Source: Sphaerosporella brunnea
Taxonomy: Eukaryota; Ascomycota; Pezizomycetes; Pezizales; Pyronemataceae
Length of the DNA stretch: 64,000 bases
Assembly (NCBI GenBank): GCA_008704415.1
Contig: VXIS01000044.1
Span: 1-64,000, forward strand
Direction: 5' to 3'
A model generated the notes under the pieces. It was not told the DNA's origin. It was given only the letters and a program-made list of their open reading frames with translations, and searched no databases. Positions 21,005-32,245 of the stretch are shown here, in pieces; the first letter of the stretch is position 1, and each line of letters begins with the position of its first letter. The position numbers and the translations under genes are program-made.

Positions 21005-23657
21005 TGTTGCTGTGGTTGATGGTGGTGCACGTGCAAGGGGATGCGGAGATGCGGAGATGCGGAGGTGTCGGTGATATCGGTGTCGAGGAATGTGTGCCGA
21101 GCGAAGTTGGGACTTTACATGTATACAGCACGGGGGGGCTTAAGGCTGTCGGCGTGGTGGGGTTCAGGTTGCTTATGGAATTCGAAAAGTTGGGGCTGCA
21201 GTGATAACTATGGGAATCTTCCGGGCTCGTGGCTTTGGGCGAACCGCGGGTTTTATCTATCGAGATCCAGTGGATGGATTTGGGGGGGGGGGTGCCAGCT
21301 GTTCGTGCGCGCATCGCCGCTTGTCTTTCCCGTCCCTCGCAGATCCGGGATCCCCCACCACGGCGGTGGCCGCGGCATCTACAAGTACTGTGATCCACAC
21401 CACACGCGACGCCAAAAAACAAGGACGACGCCATTGGTTGATAATCTTGATATTCGCTTCGACGACACCCGCCGCCAAAAAGCACAATCGATGTCGTCGC
21501 CATCACAAGCCAAAAATCACAATCGATATCATCGCTATCACAAATCCAAATGCAAATCCACCTCCAAATCCAAATCCAAATCCCCTCCGCCAAGGAGCGG
21601 GGAAACGCATGCACAGGGGAGGCATGTGCTGCGCCATCTGTTTTTAGATTGCGTACCCGGTGGCCACGGATATTAGCGCCGGAAAGGTGGCTGATGTCAC
21701 GGCCAACGCCAAGACACCCCTGCTGCGGGAGGAAGGAAGGGAGGAAGGGAGGAAGGGAAGGGAAGGGAAGCCGCAACAAAGATACATGTGCGTGCGTCTT
21801 TTGCCTTGGTGGCGGGCAGACTGTGCCGGTTCGTGACTGCCACTCGGAGGACAGACGGGAATGTCGGCTCGGCCGAACCGGGCTCGCGAGTGTCACTGTC
21901 CGTCACTCGGGTGGAGAAGGAGCGTCACGATAACGAAGGCAAAGACAGACAGACAGACAGACAAGCCGGGGCGGGGGCGGGGGCTGCTGGCCTTCCTTGG
22001 CTGTCTTGGATGCGCGCGTTAATTTGTGGATTGCCGAGCTTTCCGCTGCCGTCCGGGATTCAGGTGCGGTCTCGGCGGCTGGGCGCTGCCGAACACGCGA
22101 ATCATAGCACGTCACGTCGTCGTTGCTGCATCTGAGAAATGTGCAAACGGGGGCGATAAACAAGGCACGGACTCATCTCAGCTACACAGGTGAAAGGTGA
22201 GAGTGAGCCGCAGGCGATGCATGCACGCTTCCGCTGGTGTTGAGAAGGCGAAATCCCATGCGCAGCCCCAGAGGTGGATGGGTCCTGCAGACAATGCCGT
22301 CCGTTCCACGCCGGTACTCGGCGGGGTTGGCATTTTTGAGCGACATCGGCAGTTTCGACAGTTTTGAAGTCCCCTCGATGTCGGATGCATACGCGTACAT
22401 AAAAGTATGCATATTATGCTTCTGCCCTGCCATGCGCACTGCTTCAACGGCCTCAAAAACAACAGCTCTAGATCAGCAAAGAGGCGACGTGGAGAGGGTA
22501 TGGACGAGGCGCCGTTCGCCCTGAGAAAAGACGCATGCATGCATCGCAATAGATAATACTCAATTCTACGCACTGCACAATTGCAAGCTGACCGGGGCGA
22601 TCCGGTCCCGTGGGAACTTTGTGTCAGCGCTACCAGACTTCTCACCCCCTCTATCCGAAAAGGTTGTTCGTGTTGACTCATCGGCATGCCTGCTAATTTA
22701 CTAATTCAGCGTGGTCGGAATATGGAGCCACCGGCATTGTCGCCGAGTGAAGGTTGTCAAGAAGCACAACCAACAATCGCGACGACAATATGCATCTCTC
22801 TCTCTGGATTCATCGTCAGCGCAGCACAGTCAAACAAGTGAACGCTGACGGGTGAATGAAATCAGCCGTGGGCGTAAAATTTTCTTTTTCGCTCCGATCT
22901 CATGATGCGGAAAGCCTTGTGTAGGCAACTCGCTATGTGCCCAGCCGACGTCGGGGAGGGACGAAAATTGCGGGGCCTTGCAGAGCGCGGTCATGGGGCT
23001 GCGAGATGCAAACGATAGCGAGGCCGCCGCCTCGTGAAAATGGCGCAAATTCAACGCATCGCCATCGCCTGTGCGCAAAGCGGGGGCGAACACATACAGA
23101 GTCTTTCCAGCATCACCCCATTCATCAGCCCCCCGAGCGAAACGGCGTCGGAATGCATTTTGAGCGCACGTCATCCAGCACCGTTAGCATTCTGGAAGCC
23201 TGCCGTATTCGGCATGGCGTCGCGGGGATGTCAGAGCGCGGGTGAGCCTTGCACTTGCACTTCTCACTGCTTAGCTCTCGCGTAGAATGCATACTGCTGC
23301 TGCTGCGCCTGCGGAGAAACGATGAGTGACATGAGTGACACCATCCCCCGGATCCGGAACGTGATAGGCTGCTGGTGCTCGAACATTCGCAGGCTTTGGA
23401 AATTGGAATGAATGCCCCGGGCCATCCAATAGGGACGTGCGGCTTGGGGAGGGGGTGAGGGGTGCCTTGTGGTTCATCCAGTGATATATCAACCCGCCGC
23501 CGTTCACTGGCAGATCTCCCACTGCACAGCCCACCCGCCAAACCCATAGAAACGGAACCTCCGCGCTCGCGACAGCGCTTTTCAGAAACAGCTCCCGTCG
23601 ATCACCCCAAGCAACACCGCAACCATCGCTGAACACACCCACCACAAGATCAAGGCC
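21005..23657. other. Long intergenic region
   Basis: No supported gene in 2.65 kb. It holds the promoter of the orphan gene (left), GGAA-type microsatellites near 21725-21770, a (GACA)n run near 21945-21962, and the promoter and leader of the vWA gene (right). Several open frames are low-complexity. Confidence 0.5.
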
Positions 23658-25411
23658 ATGCTGCGCAGCCTCACATGGGGCAGCAACAGCAGCAGCAGCG
23701 GCACGGCCTCCGATTCCGATCCCCAACCACCGTCGCCGGAAAGGCATCATCGTCGCCACCACCGCCCCCACCGCCACGGCAGACTCTCGGGGCACCACGA
23801 GAAGAATTACGAGATTCTCCCGCTGGGAGGCAACAGGCCGATCGGTGGTGGTGATGATGACGACGTGGATCTGGAGAAAGAGCTTCGGCGGCATCGCAGG
23901 AGAGAGCGACGCGCGCGCCGGCACCACAGCTCGCGATCGAGCGAGAAATCGCGGTCGGAGGACGCAGAGGAGGACGCAGCACCAACCCCATCCTCGGAGG
24001 CATCAGCCCGATCGAGTCGGCACTCAAAGCGCGACGGAAATTCGGACGCCGATGAGGGGGGCGTCGCACGCACCGAGTCGGCCAAGACCAGCAAGAGGTC
24101 ATCTGCGCCTGCCATCGTTATCGACGACCACCAGGATGTGGCTGCTGGTGGGGTGCCGATCACTCACCGTCACACCATCTCGACCGCTTCCTCCTCGCCC
24201 TCTAAATCGCCTCCATCATCCCCACAGCTGCACCAGGGCAGTTCTATGGGAATAGTCATTTCCGAAGGACGAAGCAGACGCGAAACTGACGGCAGTGGTG
24301 AGTACTGACATCTTCCCTCTCGCATCGAGTGCTGACTGGTGATGCAGAAACCAACACTCCGTACATCACCACCACTCCTCCTACGCCCTCTCCGCTCGAG
24401 CAGGCCCGTCGAAGAAACACCAAACCACACTTCGCTGTGGACGTAACCGTGGCGCCGCCCTACCCGGTCACTCCGCCCGCCACCGACATGCCGGTGGAGC
24501 GAACGAGCTATCTGCCCTACCATCCTCCCTCGCCAACCTCACCCACCTCGCCAACTCTCCCCGCCTCGGATATCCACCCCGCCCTACGCCCCGCGGCACT
24601 GCGTCCCTCTTCGCGCGCGCGTACTGTCCCCTCCCAATCTCCACTGGACCGGGTCGCTGCCGCCGTGGAGATCGGCTCCTCCGACTCCATCCCGCAGGTA
24701 CCACGCCGCAAGTCCACGCGGAAGGAAGACCCTTACCTGCTCCTACGGCGCTTCGACACGGTGATCGTCGTCGACGACTCCCTGTCGATGGGCGAGCACT
24801 GGGCCGCCACCCAGTCCGCGCTTGAAACCGTCGCCACGGTGGCGCTGAAACACGACCAGGACGGAATCGACATACACTTCATGAACCACCCCGAAAAGTC
24901 CGCCTGGAACGTCAAGAGCGCTACCCACATCCGCCGGCTGTTCTCGGAGGTGGAGCCGGACGGGTGCACTCCAACCGGTGAATGTCTAGACGATATCCTC
25001 CGGGATTATCTCGACCGCTATGCGCAGACCAAGCTCCCAGCTTCTCCCAGTTCGGCGCCCGATGGGGAGCATAGACAGCCATCTAAAATCAAGCCGCTCA
25101 ACATTGTCGTCCTTACCGACGGTGAACCTACCGACGATCCTGAGTCGGTCATCGTATCGGCGGCTAGAAGATTGGAGGCCCTCAATGCACCACTGCATCA
25201 GGTCGGCATACAGTTCTTGCAGATCGGCGATAGGCCGGATGCCAGAGAAGCGCTGGAGGAACTGGATGACCACCTTGCGGATGTGTACGGGATCAGGGAT
25301 ATAGTCGATACTACACAGTACGGGGGTGGCGATGGTAAAGAGGGGATTACGGGTGAGATGCTGCTGAAGGCGCTGTTGGGGGGCATCAATCGGAAGTGGG
25401 ATCGGAAGTAG
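23658..25411 (+). CDS. vWA-domain protein with long disordered N-terminus
   Basis: Two exons, 23658-24297 and 24348-25411, encode 567 aa. The intron (50 bp, GTGAGT...CAG, branch CTGAC) joins TDG-S-ETNTP. Residues 1-330 are Ser, Arg, His and Pro-rich and look disordered (HHRRHHRPHRHGR; repeated SPTSPT). From about 350 there is a von Willebrand A domain. It opens FDTVIVVDDSLSMGEHW, where DDSLS supplies the DxSxS metal-ion site (D356, S358, S360). Core strands are DIHFMN and LNIVVLTDGEPTDD, and it closes with HQVGIQFLQIG. In fungi such intracellular vWA proteins are mostly uncharacterised. Metal-dependent protein binding is the likely role. The C-terminus (GGINRKWDRK) follows the domain directly. 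Confidence 0.85.
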
Positions 25412-27927
25412 GGGCTTGTTGCTTTTTTTTTTTTGACCAGCTTTGTTTTGTGGCTGCACCATGTGTTTTTTTTTTTGTTTTTTTTTCATTTTCGGAGTTT
25501 TTTTGAGGGACTTTGTAAGGCGTTGGAGATGTTTGTGATTTTTTTATTTTTTTTTGTTTGATGATGAATTATGACTTGATGAGGTATATTTTGCTTTGCT
25601 GTTGTAGAATGGTGGTTGGGGCGTAGAATTAGATTGCAGGTTGCAGGTGGTTGGGTTTAAGTTGTTCTTGTTGTTGTTGGCGGTGTGCGTGCGTGCGTGC
25701 TTGCTCTGACAAGTCATGATGAAAGAAGCATGTACCAAAACGGACCGTGAAGCCATCCATACAAGGCATACCCGGTAGATTGCCTGACCCGGGGGGGTCA
25801 TTCCCCGTTCTGGGGGGGGGGGTGCCATCACCATCAAGATCGTCAGGTATACAAACCGTTTTTCAAAAACCGAGACAGTTAGTTTAAGTAAGGGGGCGGG
25901 TAAGCACTTGGCATGTTTGGTCCACGGTACATCACCCGGCTGGCAATTAGGCGGGCTGGGGGGGGGGGGGTTTGGAACGATCGATCATATATACCGGTAG
26001 GACCTCGATCGTAGGTGGGAAGTAGGCTTTGCTTTTTTTTTCCACGCACGCACGCACGCTATCACGGTTCAATGGAGATTGATTGTGCTGATGCTCAGAA
26101 GCCACAGGGTTGGATGGGTACTCCCCCCCCCCCCCCCCGCTGCGATAGTGGCCGAAACCATACGGGGGGGGGACTATGCCAGCGCAGCGCTGTTCAACCC
26201 AGGTTTGAGTGCCGGCTATCTCTCTCTCTCTCTCTCCACAGCATGGGTGCGGAACACCTGAATTGCTGCTGCTGCTGCTGCTGCGCAAGAAACCACCCCG
26301 GCTCCCCCCGGAGGAGGAGGAAGCGGAAGATACATATCTACAACAGGTGTTCTCAATAGCTGGCCCGAAAAAAAACCCCCACTGGCTTTTTGATCAGCCC
26401 GGCTACGAAGCCCCGGACTGGCTGGCTTGGCTGGCTGTGGGCTGCGTCTTTATATGTGTTTTATGTGTTTCGGCCAGATCACCGGCGCTCGGGGGGGGGG
26501 GGGGTCCCGGTCACGACAAAAACGCCTTGATGCGCTGTCGCGAACACTGGAGCTCGTGGGCGTGTTGAGCGGTCATACCTTGGTTTTGACTTTGGGGATT
26601 GGGGGTGAAGACTGGGCGTTTTCGGCCACTAAAGTGGTCGAATGCCGTTTCTAGCGCAACACGAACGGCATCAGGGAAGAGCCACCCCACCCCCCCCCCC
26701 CCCCGACGTCTGTAGGCATCGACGCGGCATGATGAACGCAGCCTCCATGTCGAATCCGCAGTGCTCGTCCTTCAGTTTTTCCATCCCTTTTGCCAAAGCC
26801 CGTCGAAGGTGGATTATCAATACCACACTAAAGCCGGGGGGGAAGAGCAGTCGCTTCGCCCCCCGGTGAAAGCGTCGATTTGGCAGTTGGGAGAGATGAA
26901 CGATTGGAAGGCCAACATGAATACCCAGCAGCAGATTCCATTTCGAAAAGACAGAAGGGTGTTCCTTGATGAGGAAAGTTGTAGGGATCGGGTTTCGAGA
27001 GCTGTGGTGTTGATGGGAAGGAAAGAAGAACGAACTCAAGAATTTTGTGGTGCACGTGGTCACTCGGTCACAACGCAACATCCATCGCTGGTGGGGAAGT
27101 GTCGAAACTTTCAAATTTATCGTATAAAGGCACAGCGCGCCGCGGGGGCGCCCAGGTCAGGATGCAGGGAGCCACCGGCAGGATGGCAGGGCGCCGAGAT
27201 GCCGAAGGGGGTGGATAACTGGTAGACGCCCGGTAGATGCGCCGTAGGCGCCGCAGGCGCCTGCACACGCCCGCCAACCTTATCGCGAGATTGAGTTTAT
27301 GGAGTTGAGCATCGCCACCCGGATATCGGTTTCGCGCGCGTCGGCGTCAGGCTCCACCCACCGCTGGTGTGGCTGCTTAGGGTCCACCCCATAAAATACG
27401 CGACGTGGAAGGTCTCTAGTCGCCACTCACTGCATCCCTCATTAAGTAAGGTGGGACTGGGCGCTTGCGGCATAGCTTCGTTGGGCGGTCATGGTATGTA
27501 GACATACTGCCTCCTCGGAGGCTTTTTGCCGCCGTGGGCCTACGACAGGTAGGCATTGGGCTCCCAAGAGATCCCACGGGTCTCCGAGCCTGCGGTATGT
27601 AGATATCCCGTCGCCGGGGTGCTCCCTAGGGATCCGGACCCCGGGCGGTTGGTATCCCGTCGCCGTGTCATCCTCGGGCTTTTTACGGCGCCTACGACCC
27701 TCTGGTCGCCGGTATATCGGACATTTAGGCCCTATCGCCACTTAGCGCGAGGCGCCTTTCCCCTAGCAGCTTAAGTTTTGCGGTGCTTCAAGTTTCTTAT
27801 CCTGTGAGAACAAGATGATTGATGTCGGCAGCAGGTTGAATTCCACAGGACTTGTTTAACAGCAAGAGCCGGCACTACGCAACGAGTATAGAAAGAAAGA
27901 AAAAAAAAAAAAGCAAGACATCTCAAC
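25412..27927. other. Long non-coding region rich in G/C homopolymers
   Basis: No gene is recognised. The DNA carries many single-base runs: T-runs at 25420-25560; G- or C-runs of about 7 to 16 near 25790, 25815, 25960, 26128, 26166, 26493 and 26690; and a (CTG)n run near 26265-26283. The part 27460-27740 has internal repeats around GGTATGTAGA-AT and ATCCCGTCGCCG. It could be a degraded element, but no ends are clear. Confidence 0.5.
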
Positions 27928-29356
27928 ATGCCCCCAAGAAAAAAGCGCAAGCGCATTTGCTACGAGACGCCGGCTCGGAAACGGGCACGCCTGGCACGCA
28001 ATAGGGCTGCAGCGCAGGCCGCAGCGCAGCCCGCGGCGTCACCACCCGCAAGTGCCACCAATACCCCAGTTCCGGAGGCCACAGTCCAGCCAAAGAAGAA
28101 AGGCAAAGGTTCAACCGAGACTCCTACTAAGACTCCAGCTCCGAAGACTCCTATTAAGACTCCAGCTCCGAAGACTCCTGCTAAGGCTCCAGCTCCGAAG
28201 ACTCCTACTAAGGCTCCAGCTCCGAAGACTCCTGCTAAGACTCCAGCTCCGAAGACTCCTGCTAAGACTCCAGCTCCGAAGACCACGGAAAAGAAAAAAA
28301 CTAAGACCGCAGGCAAGAATAGCACGGACAAAGCTACGGCTCCAAAGACCACACCAAAGGCAACCACAAGGAATAAAAATACTACAAAAGCCACGCCCAA
28401 AACCACAAGGAATAAAAATACTACAAAAGCCACGCCCAAAACCACAAGGAATAAAAATACTACAAAAGCCACGCCCAAAACCACAGCGGGGAAAGGTGGA
28501 CAGTTAGTCAAAGTAACCAAGCCCACTTTCGAAGTTGCTGTCAACACTGGCACCCTCACTCATCCGGGGGGTAGTACTTGGGAAGAGCCTGATCCGCTTG
28601 TATTCCCACTTCGTCGTCTGCGGAGGGAGGATATCACCGTGGATCTTGCCGACTTACGAGAGCGGTTTGGTGATGAGTACGCCGATGCACTTGACTACGG
28701 ATGCGAAGTAAATCTTCCGCACCCTGAGGTGATAGAGAGCCTCAACTTCGAAAAGAATATCCAGCCGCGGGTGGCCCAACTAGACACGGTGTCCGCCAAT
28801 GCGGTTGAAAACTTCGAGCGTCTGCCGTTTTTCCGGATGTTTGTGGAAAATCACCTCAAAGATATAGAAAAACGGAAAACGGCACCTCGAGCCAAGGGAC
28901 CCTTGGTCCACATGCATGTGATGGAGCGGGCAGAACAGGTTCCGCGCGGGTATTATGATAGTGGTGAGTGTTTACCTCTGATCGCTTGTCCTCGCGTTCA
29001 CTAACTTTTTCTCAGCTTTGATTGAATTCCACAGCATGTGGGCCTGGGTTGCCTCCTCACACTATAGACGGTTGCAAGAACTCCTCAAAGAAAGGCCGTG
29101 GTTTGTCGACCGTGACTTTGGTCTATTCGACTTCATTGTCCGCGAGGTCATTGGTCCTGAGATCCTGACCCACCTGATTGCAGCCGACCTTGGAATCAGC
29201 TATAAGCAAGCTCTAGTTATTCTTTGTGAGCCCAGAGCGTGGGTCTATGGCGATATCACCCGACGAGACGATTTGATGGATTACCTATTTCCTCTAAGCG
29301 ACAACGAGGCGGCGAACAAAAGGAAGAAGAAGAAAGCGCTGGCCATCACCCAGTAA
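27928..29356 (+). CDS. Histone-H1-like Lys/Pro/Ala repeat protein, unknown C-terminal domain
   Basis: Two exons, 27928-28963 and 29016-29356, encode 458 aa. The intron is 52 bp (GTGAGT...CAG, branch CTAAC). The N-terminus is basic (MPPRKKRKR; PARKRARLARNRAA), a likely nuclear signal. Residues about 66-120 are repeats of TPAPKTPAK, as in linker-histone tails. About 140-190 holds three copies of a 13-residue unit (TTRNKNTTKATPK) encoded by three 39-bp DNA repeats. From about residue 210 the composition becomes normal (VFPLRRLRREDITVDLADLR; FDFIVREVIGPEILTHLIAA), suggesting a folded domain I do not recognise. It ends with KRKKKK. The tail suggests DNA or chromatin binding, which is an inference from composition only. 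The gene lies alone in repeat-rich DNA. Confidence 0.75.
28132..28479 (+). repeat. In-frame coding minisatellites
   Basis: There are two arrays inside the H1-like gene. At 28132-28290 a 27-bp unit encodes TPAPKTPAK variants. At 28363-28479 three identical or near-identical 39-bp units start at 28363, 28402 and 28441. Both unit lengths are multiples of three, so copy-number change keeps the frame. Confidence 0.85.
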
Positions 29357-30655
29357 GATTGAGCCAAAGAGAAAAGTGGTACAATGCCCGTCCTTTGCTA
29401 AAATGGGTCACATACCCCTCAAACATTTGCGACAATGGAATTTGAAAAATCAGACACAGAAAGGGAATCAAAAAAAAGGCAGCACAGGCTGTAGATTAGA
29501 TGATTCAATTTTCCTTGAAATGTTGCGACAAAAATTGATAAAGCAATGGGGCAGAGGTCTAGAATTTTAATCTACCCACACGGTTCATAATGCCCAACAC
29601 AACAACACAACAATGCGATAAGAAACGGTGAATATGTAAAATACTTCCACCGGAGCCGGCGAGTCTAGACTACCCCAAAGTTTGGTTTATCCCCCGAACT
29701 TGTGTCGCATGAGATCCTGTGATCCATTGTTCGGTGTTCGGCATCACCACTACTAATAGCCCGTCTTCTCAACTCGCCGCACTGCTTGCCCACCAGCCCG
29801 TCCCGACACCGTTGCGCAACCGTGCAAAATGAGTGAAATACAGGCGGTGATACGAGACCTCCGAGTCGGAGTCAGTTCCTGACTTCCAAGTTCCCGGCTA
29901 CGGTGTTTTGCTCTGTCGCCCCCGTTTAGTTCAGCTTGCCCAGGGACGCACTCTCAAAAAGCGGCATAAAGACGTGCGGAGAGCGGGCGCAACCCGCCGG
30001 CCAGTCATGATGTGCAACTCCGCATTGTTCAACTGGTTGAAAGACTTGCGACCACGCGGTAACCGTGTCACCAGGCGCACACTTAGCTATCTTTTATTTT
30101 TGAGGAGTTGACTATTTGCTTTGGGAGTCAACTGTTGAAGGATCACTGGTTGTCATGCGATACGCCGTCAGGGGGTATTTTATATTGACAAAAGATTGAG
30201 GGGGTAGTCTGCGCTTTTCGACTCCGGTGGGGTATTCTGCATATTTGCCATAAAAGAAAAAAAAACAGGCACAAAGAGATAGAGAGAGAAAAACAGCGGG
30301 CGCTGTATTTACTACGGTTTTTGCGGAATTTTGAGACGAAAATTGATAAAATACACTTTAAATCGACCATAACCACCGGTGCATCTAAACCTACTAGGTA
30401 CTAAGTATGTACCTCTAACCCGTAACCCGACTTCTATCCATAATACTAAGCTTCTTAAATCCCGGGCACTTTTTTCTTGTGGTGGATTTGTGTTGTCGGC
30501 ATTTTTGAGAGGGTATAACTAGGTTAAAAGAGCGGGAATTGTAGCACTTTGCTCTTTCAAAATATCTCAGAATTCTTTAGACTACAGCACCATACTTAGG
30601 ACTGCTTTGTGGGCTATACTACACGGGTACACTCAGGTACGCCACCTATTGAACT
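29357..30655. other. Intergenic, AT-rich, nothing recognised
   Basis: No supported gene. Short open frames on both strands lack motifs. The right half has stop codons in all frames and looks like old repeat DNA. Confidence 0.5.
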
Positions 30656-30707
30656 GCTGGGTCATCTCAGTAGGCATGCACCACTATGCCTACCGAGATG
30701 ACTCAGC
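30656..30707. repeat. Solo palindrome (copy E), 22-bp arms
   Basis: The left arm is 30656-30677, the loop is GCACCACT (30678-30685) and the right arm is 30686-30707. The arms pair except for two positions. Read on the minus strand, the arms match the outermost arms of the nested structure at 31173-31472. Here, however, the loop is only 8 nt. Confidence 0.85.
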
Positions 30708-30911
30708 ACACCTACTCTACAAGTAGCCCTCCTAGGGGACTTCTCCCTGATTGTACTGCCGCCGGCGCCGTACTTGCTGGTGTTAAATTGCACAAGTTAT
30801 GAATGAAATCCCATGCTCCGGCTTAGATTGACTAGGACTGTTCTCAATACTACTACTAGTAGTGCAAACTGAACGGGTACACGCAGTGTTCAGTCTAGCA
30901 GGTACGCCATC

Positions 30912-31166
30912 TACTCACGCGGCCGGAATCATTGAACATCACGTGCCGCACAGGGTTAGGTTATATTTTTCACGTGTGTGGGGTTGCGGCGGAGCCAGGC
31001 CACAAGGGCTGATTTTTGGAGGGCTTATTTTCGCGTATCCTACTACATCAATTTGAATCAGACCAGTCGCGCCGTTATTGAGATAATGGGGGGTTATCGA
31101 GCGGGTAGAAATATAACCCTAACCTGCGCGGCACGTGATGTGCAATGATTCCAGCCGCCTGAGTAG
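30912..31166. mobile_element. MITE-like element with 57-bp TIRs
   Basis: The left TIR 30912-30968 starts TACTCACGCGGCCGGAATCA. The right TIR 31109-31166 is its inverted copy at about 90% identity, with shared words GGAATCATTG and ACATCACGTGCCGC. The 140-bp interior has no coding capacity. It ends 6 bp before the nested palindrome. No obvious target-site duplication was found. Confidence 0.75.
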
Positions 31167-31172
31167 TCAGTG

Positions 31173-31472
31173 CAGTGCTGAGTCAACTCCGTAGGCATAC
31201 CGAAAACTCGAGAGCAAGAGAATGGGCTAAGTCACTGCGCCATGTAGGCTTAGTGACTTTGCCACATGGCGCAGTGACTTAGCCAGTGACGTAGCCCATT
31301 CACTTGCTCTCGAGTTTTTACGGTACCGTAGAGATTCGGTACTAAGGCAATGTGGTTAAGTGACTTTGCCACGAGGCTGAGTGACTTCTCCACAAAGCGC
31401 AGTGACTTTGCCACATTGCCTCAGTACCGAATCTCTACGGTAGTGCATGCCTACTGAGATGAGTCAGCACTG
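31173..31472. repeat. Nested palindromes (D containing B and C)
   Basis: The outer arms are 31173-31198 and 31447-31472 (D). Inside are two adjacent palindromes of exactly 115 bp each. B (31204-31318) has outer arms AAAACTCGAGAGCAAG... / ...CTTGCTCTCGAGTTTT. C (31326-31440) has 30-bp arms matching at 29 of 30 positions (CCGTAGAGATTCGGTACT... / ...). The cores of B and C are related to each other and to copy A at 5646-5718, while their outer arms are unrelated. B also contains a perfect inner palindrome with 21-bp arms (31226-31246 / 31263-31283). Between B and C is the perfect 12-bp palindrome TACGGTACCGTA (31319-31330). Confidence 0.9.
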
Positions 31473-31509
31473 TAATGAGAGATGAACCCCATCTTCCATG
31501 TTCATGGCT

Positions 31510-32245
31510 TTTCAAGGCCCAGAGTAGCCGTCCTAGGGCCCCAAATTGTGCTGAATCCTTGGCGTTGCCGTGCTTGCAAGTGTTCAACTGCTAGAGATAT
31601 AGGCGAAATCGCCTCCCCCCCGCCACCTATAACCATACTACATATACCTAGCCGCATTTTGTCCTACGAATTGTCGCCCTAGAGGCCCTAAATATGCTGA
31701 ATCCATCGCCGTTGGCGTATTTGCTAGTGTTGAACTGGTAGAGATATAGCCAAAATCACCTCCTCCAGCACCTCCCCCTCCTGTTACCTGATTAGCTGTA
31801 CCAGGCCGCTTTTTGACCTAGGAGTAGCCGTCCTAGGCCTCCTAAACGTACTGAGTGTTTGGCTGCTGTCACTGCGCTTGCTGGAGTTGAACTGGTAGAA
31901 ATATGATCACAATCTCCTTCTTCTGCACTCGCTCTTATTCCCCACTACCTCCTCCTCCTACCCTACTTCCTTGAACTGGCTGCTATTTGATATTGGGTTA
32001 GCCGTCATAGGGCTCGAGCATGCCCCGAATCATTTGCCGTTGATGGCGTACTTACTGCTGTTGAATTGGTCCGACTGCGGAGGAAACCTGCTCTTCCTGC
32101 GCCTCCTGCTAACGTTCACCTGGCCCCTGTTCGGCCGTCCTAGGCCTCATAAACGCCCCGAATCGACTGCCGCCGCCGCCGACGGGCTTGCTGATATGCA
32201 ACTGGTGGAGATAAGGGCGAGATTGCCTGCCTCCCTCCTGCACTC
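31510..32245. repeat. Degenerate tandem array, ~150-bp period
   Basis: A unit containing GCCGTCCTAGG, then CTGAAT or CCGAAT, CTTGCTGGTGTTGAACTGGT variants and AGAGATAT recurs about five times. Copies start near 31528, 31673, 31829, 32001 and 32135. A further fragment lies near 30726-30800. Divergence is high, so the array is old. There is no convincing coding potential on either strand. Confidence 0.65.

Noticed and set aside
20628..21896. 422-codon minus open frame upstream of the orphan gene
   Set aside because: It begins without ATG, overlaps the orphan gene in another frame, and is low-complexity Ser/Thr/Pro sequence from promoter DNA.
27460..27740. Possible LTR or solo-LTR (repeated GGTATGTAGA and ATCCCGTCGCCG words)
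   Set aside because: No paired LTR, primer-binding site or TG...CA ends could be found.
27960..28559. 199-codon minus frame with regular VFGAGVLAG repeats
   Set aside because: It is the antisense translation of the TPAPKTPAK minisatellite. The plus-strand gene has a good start and splice sites.
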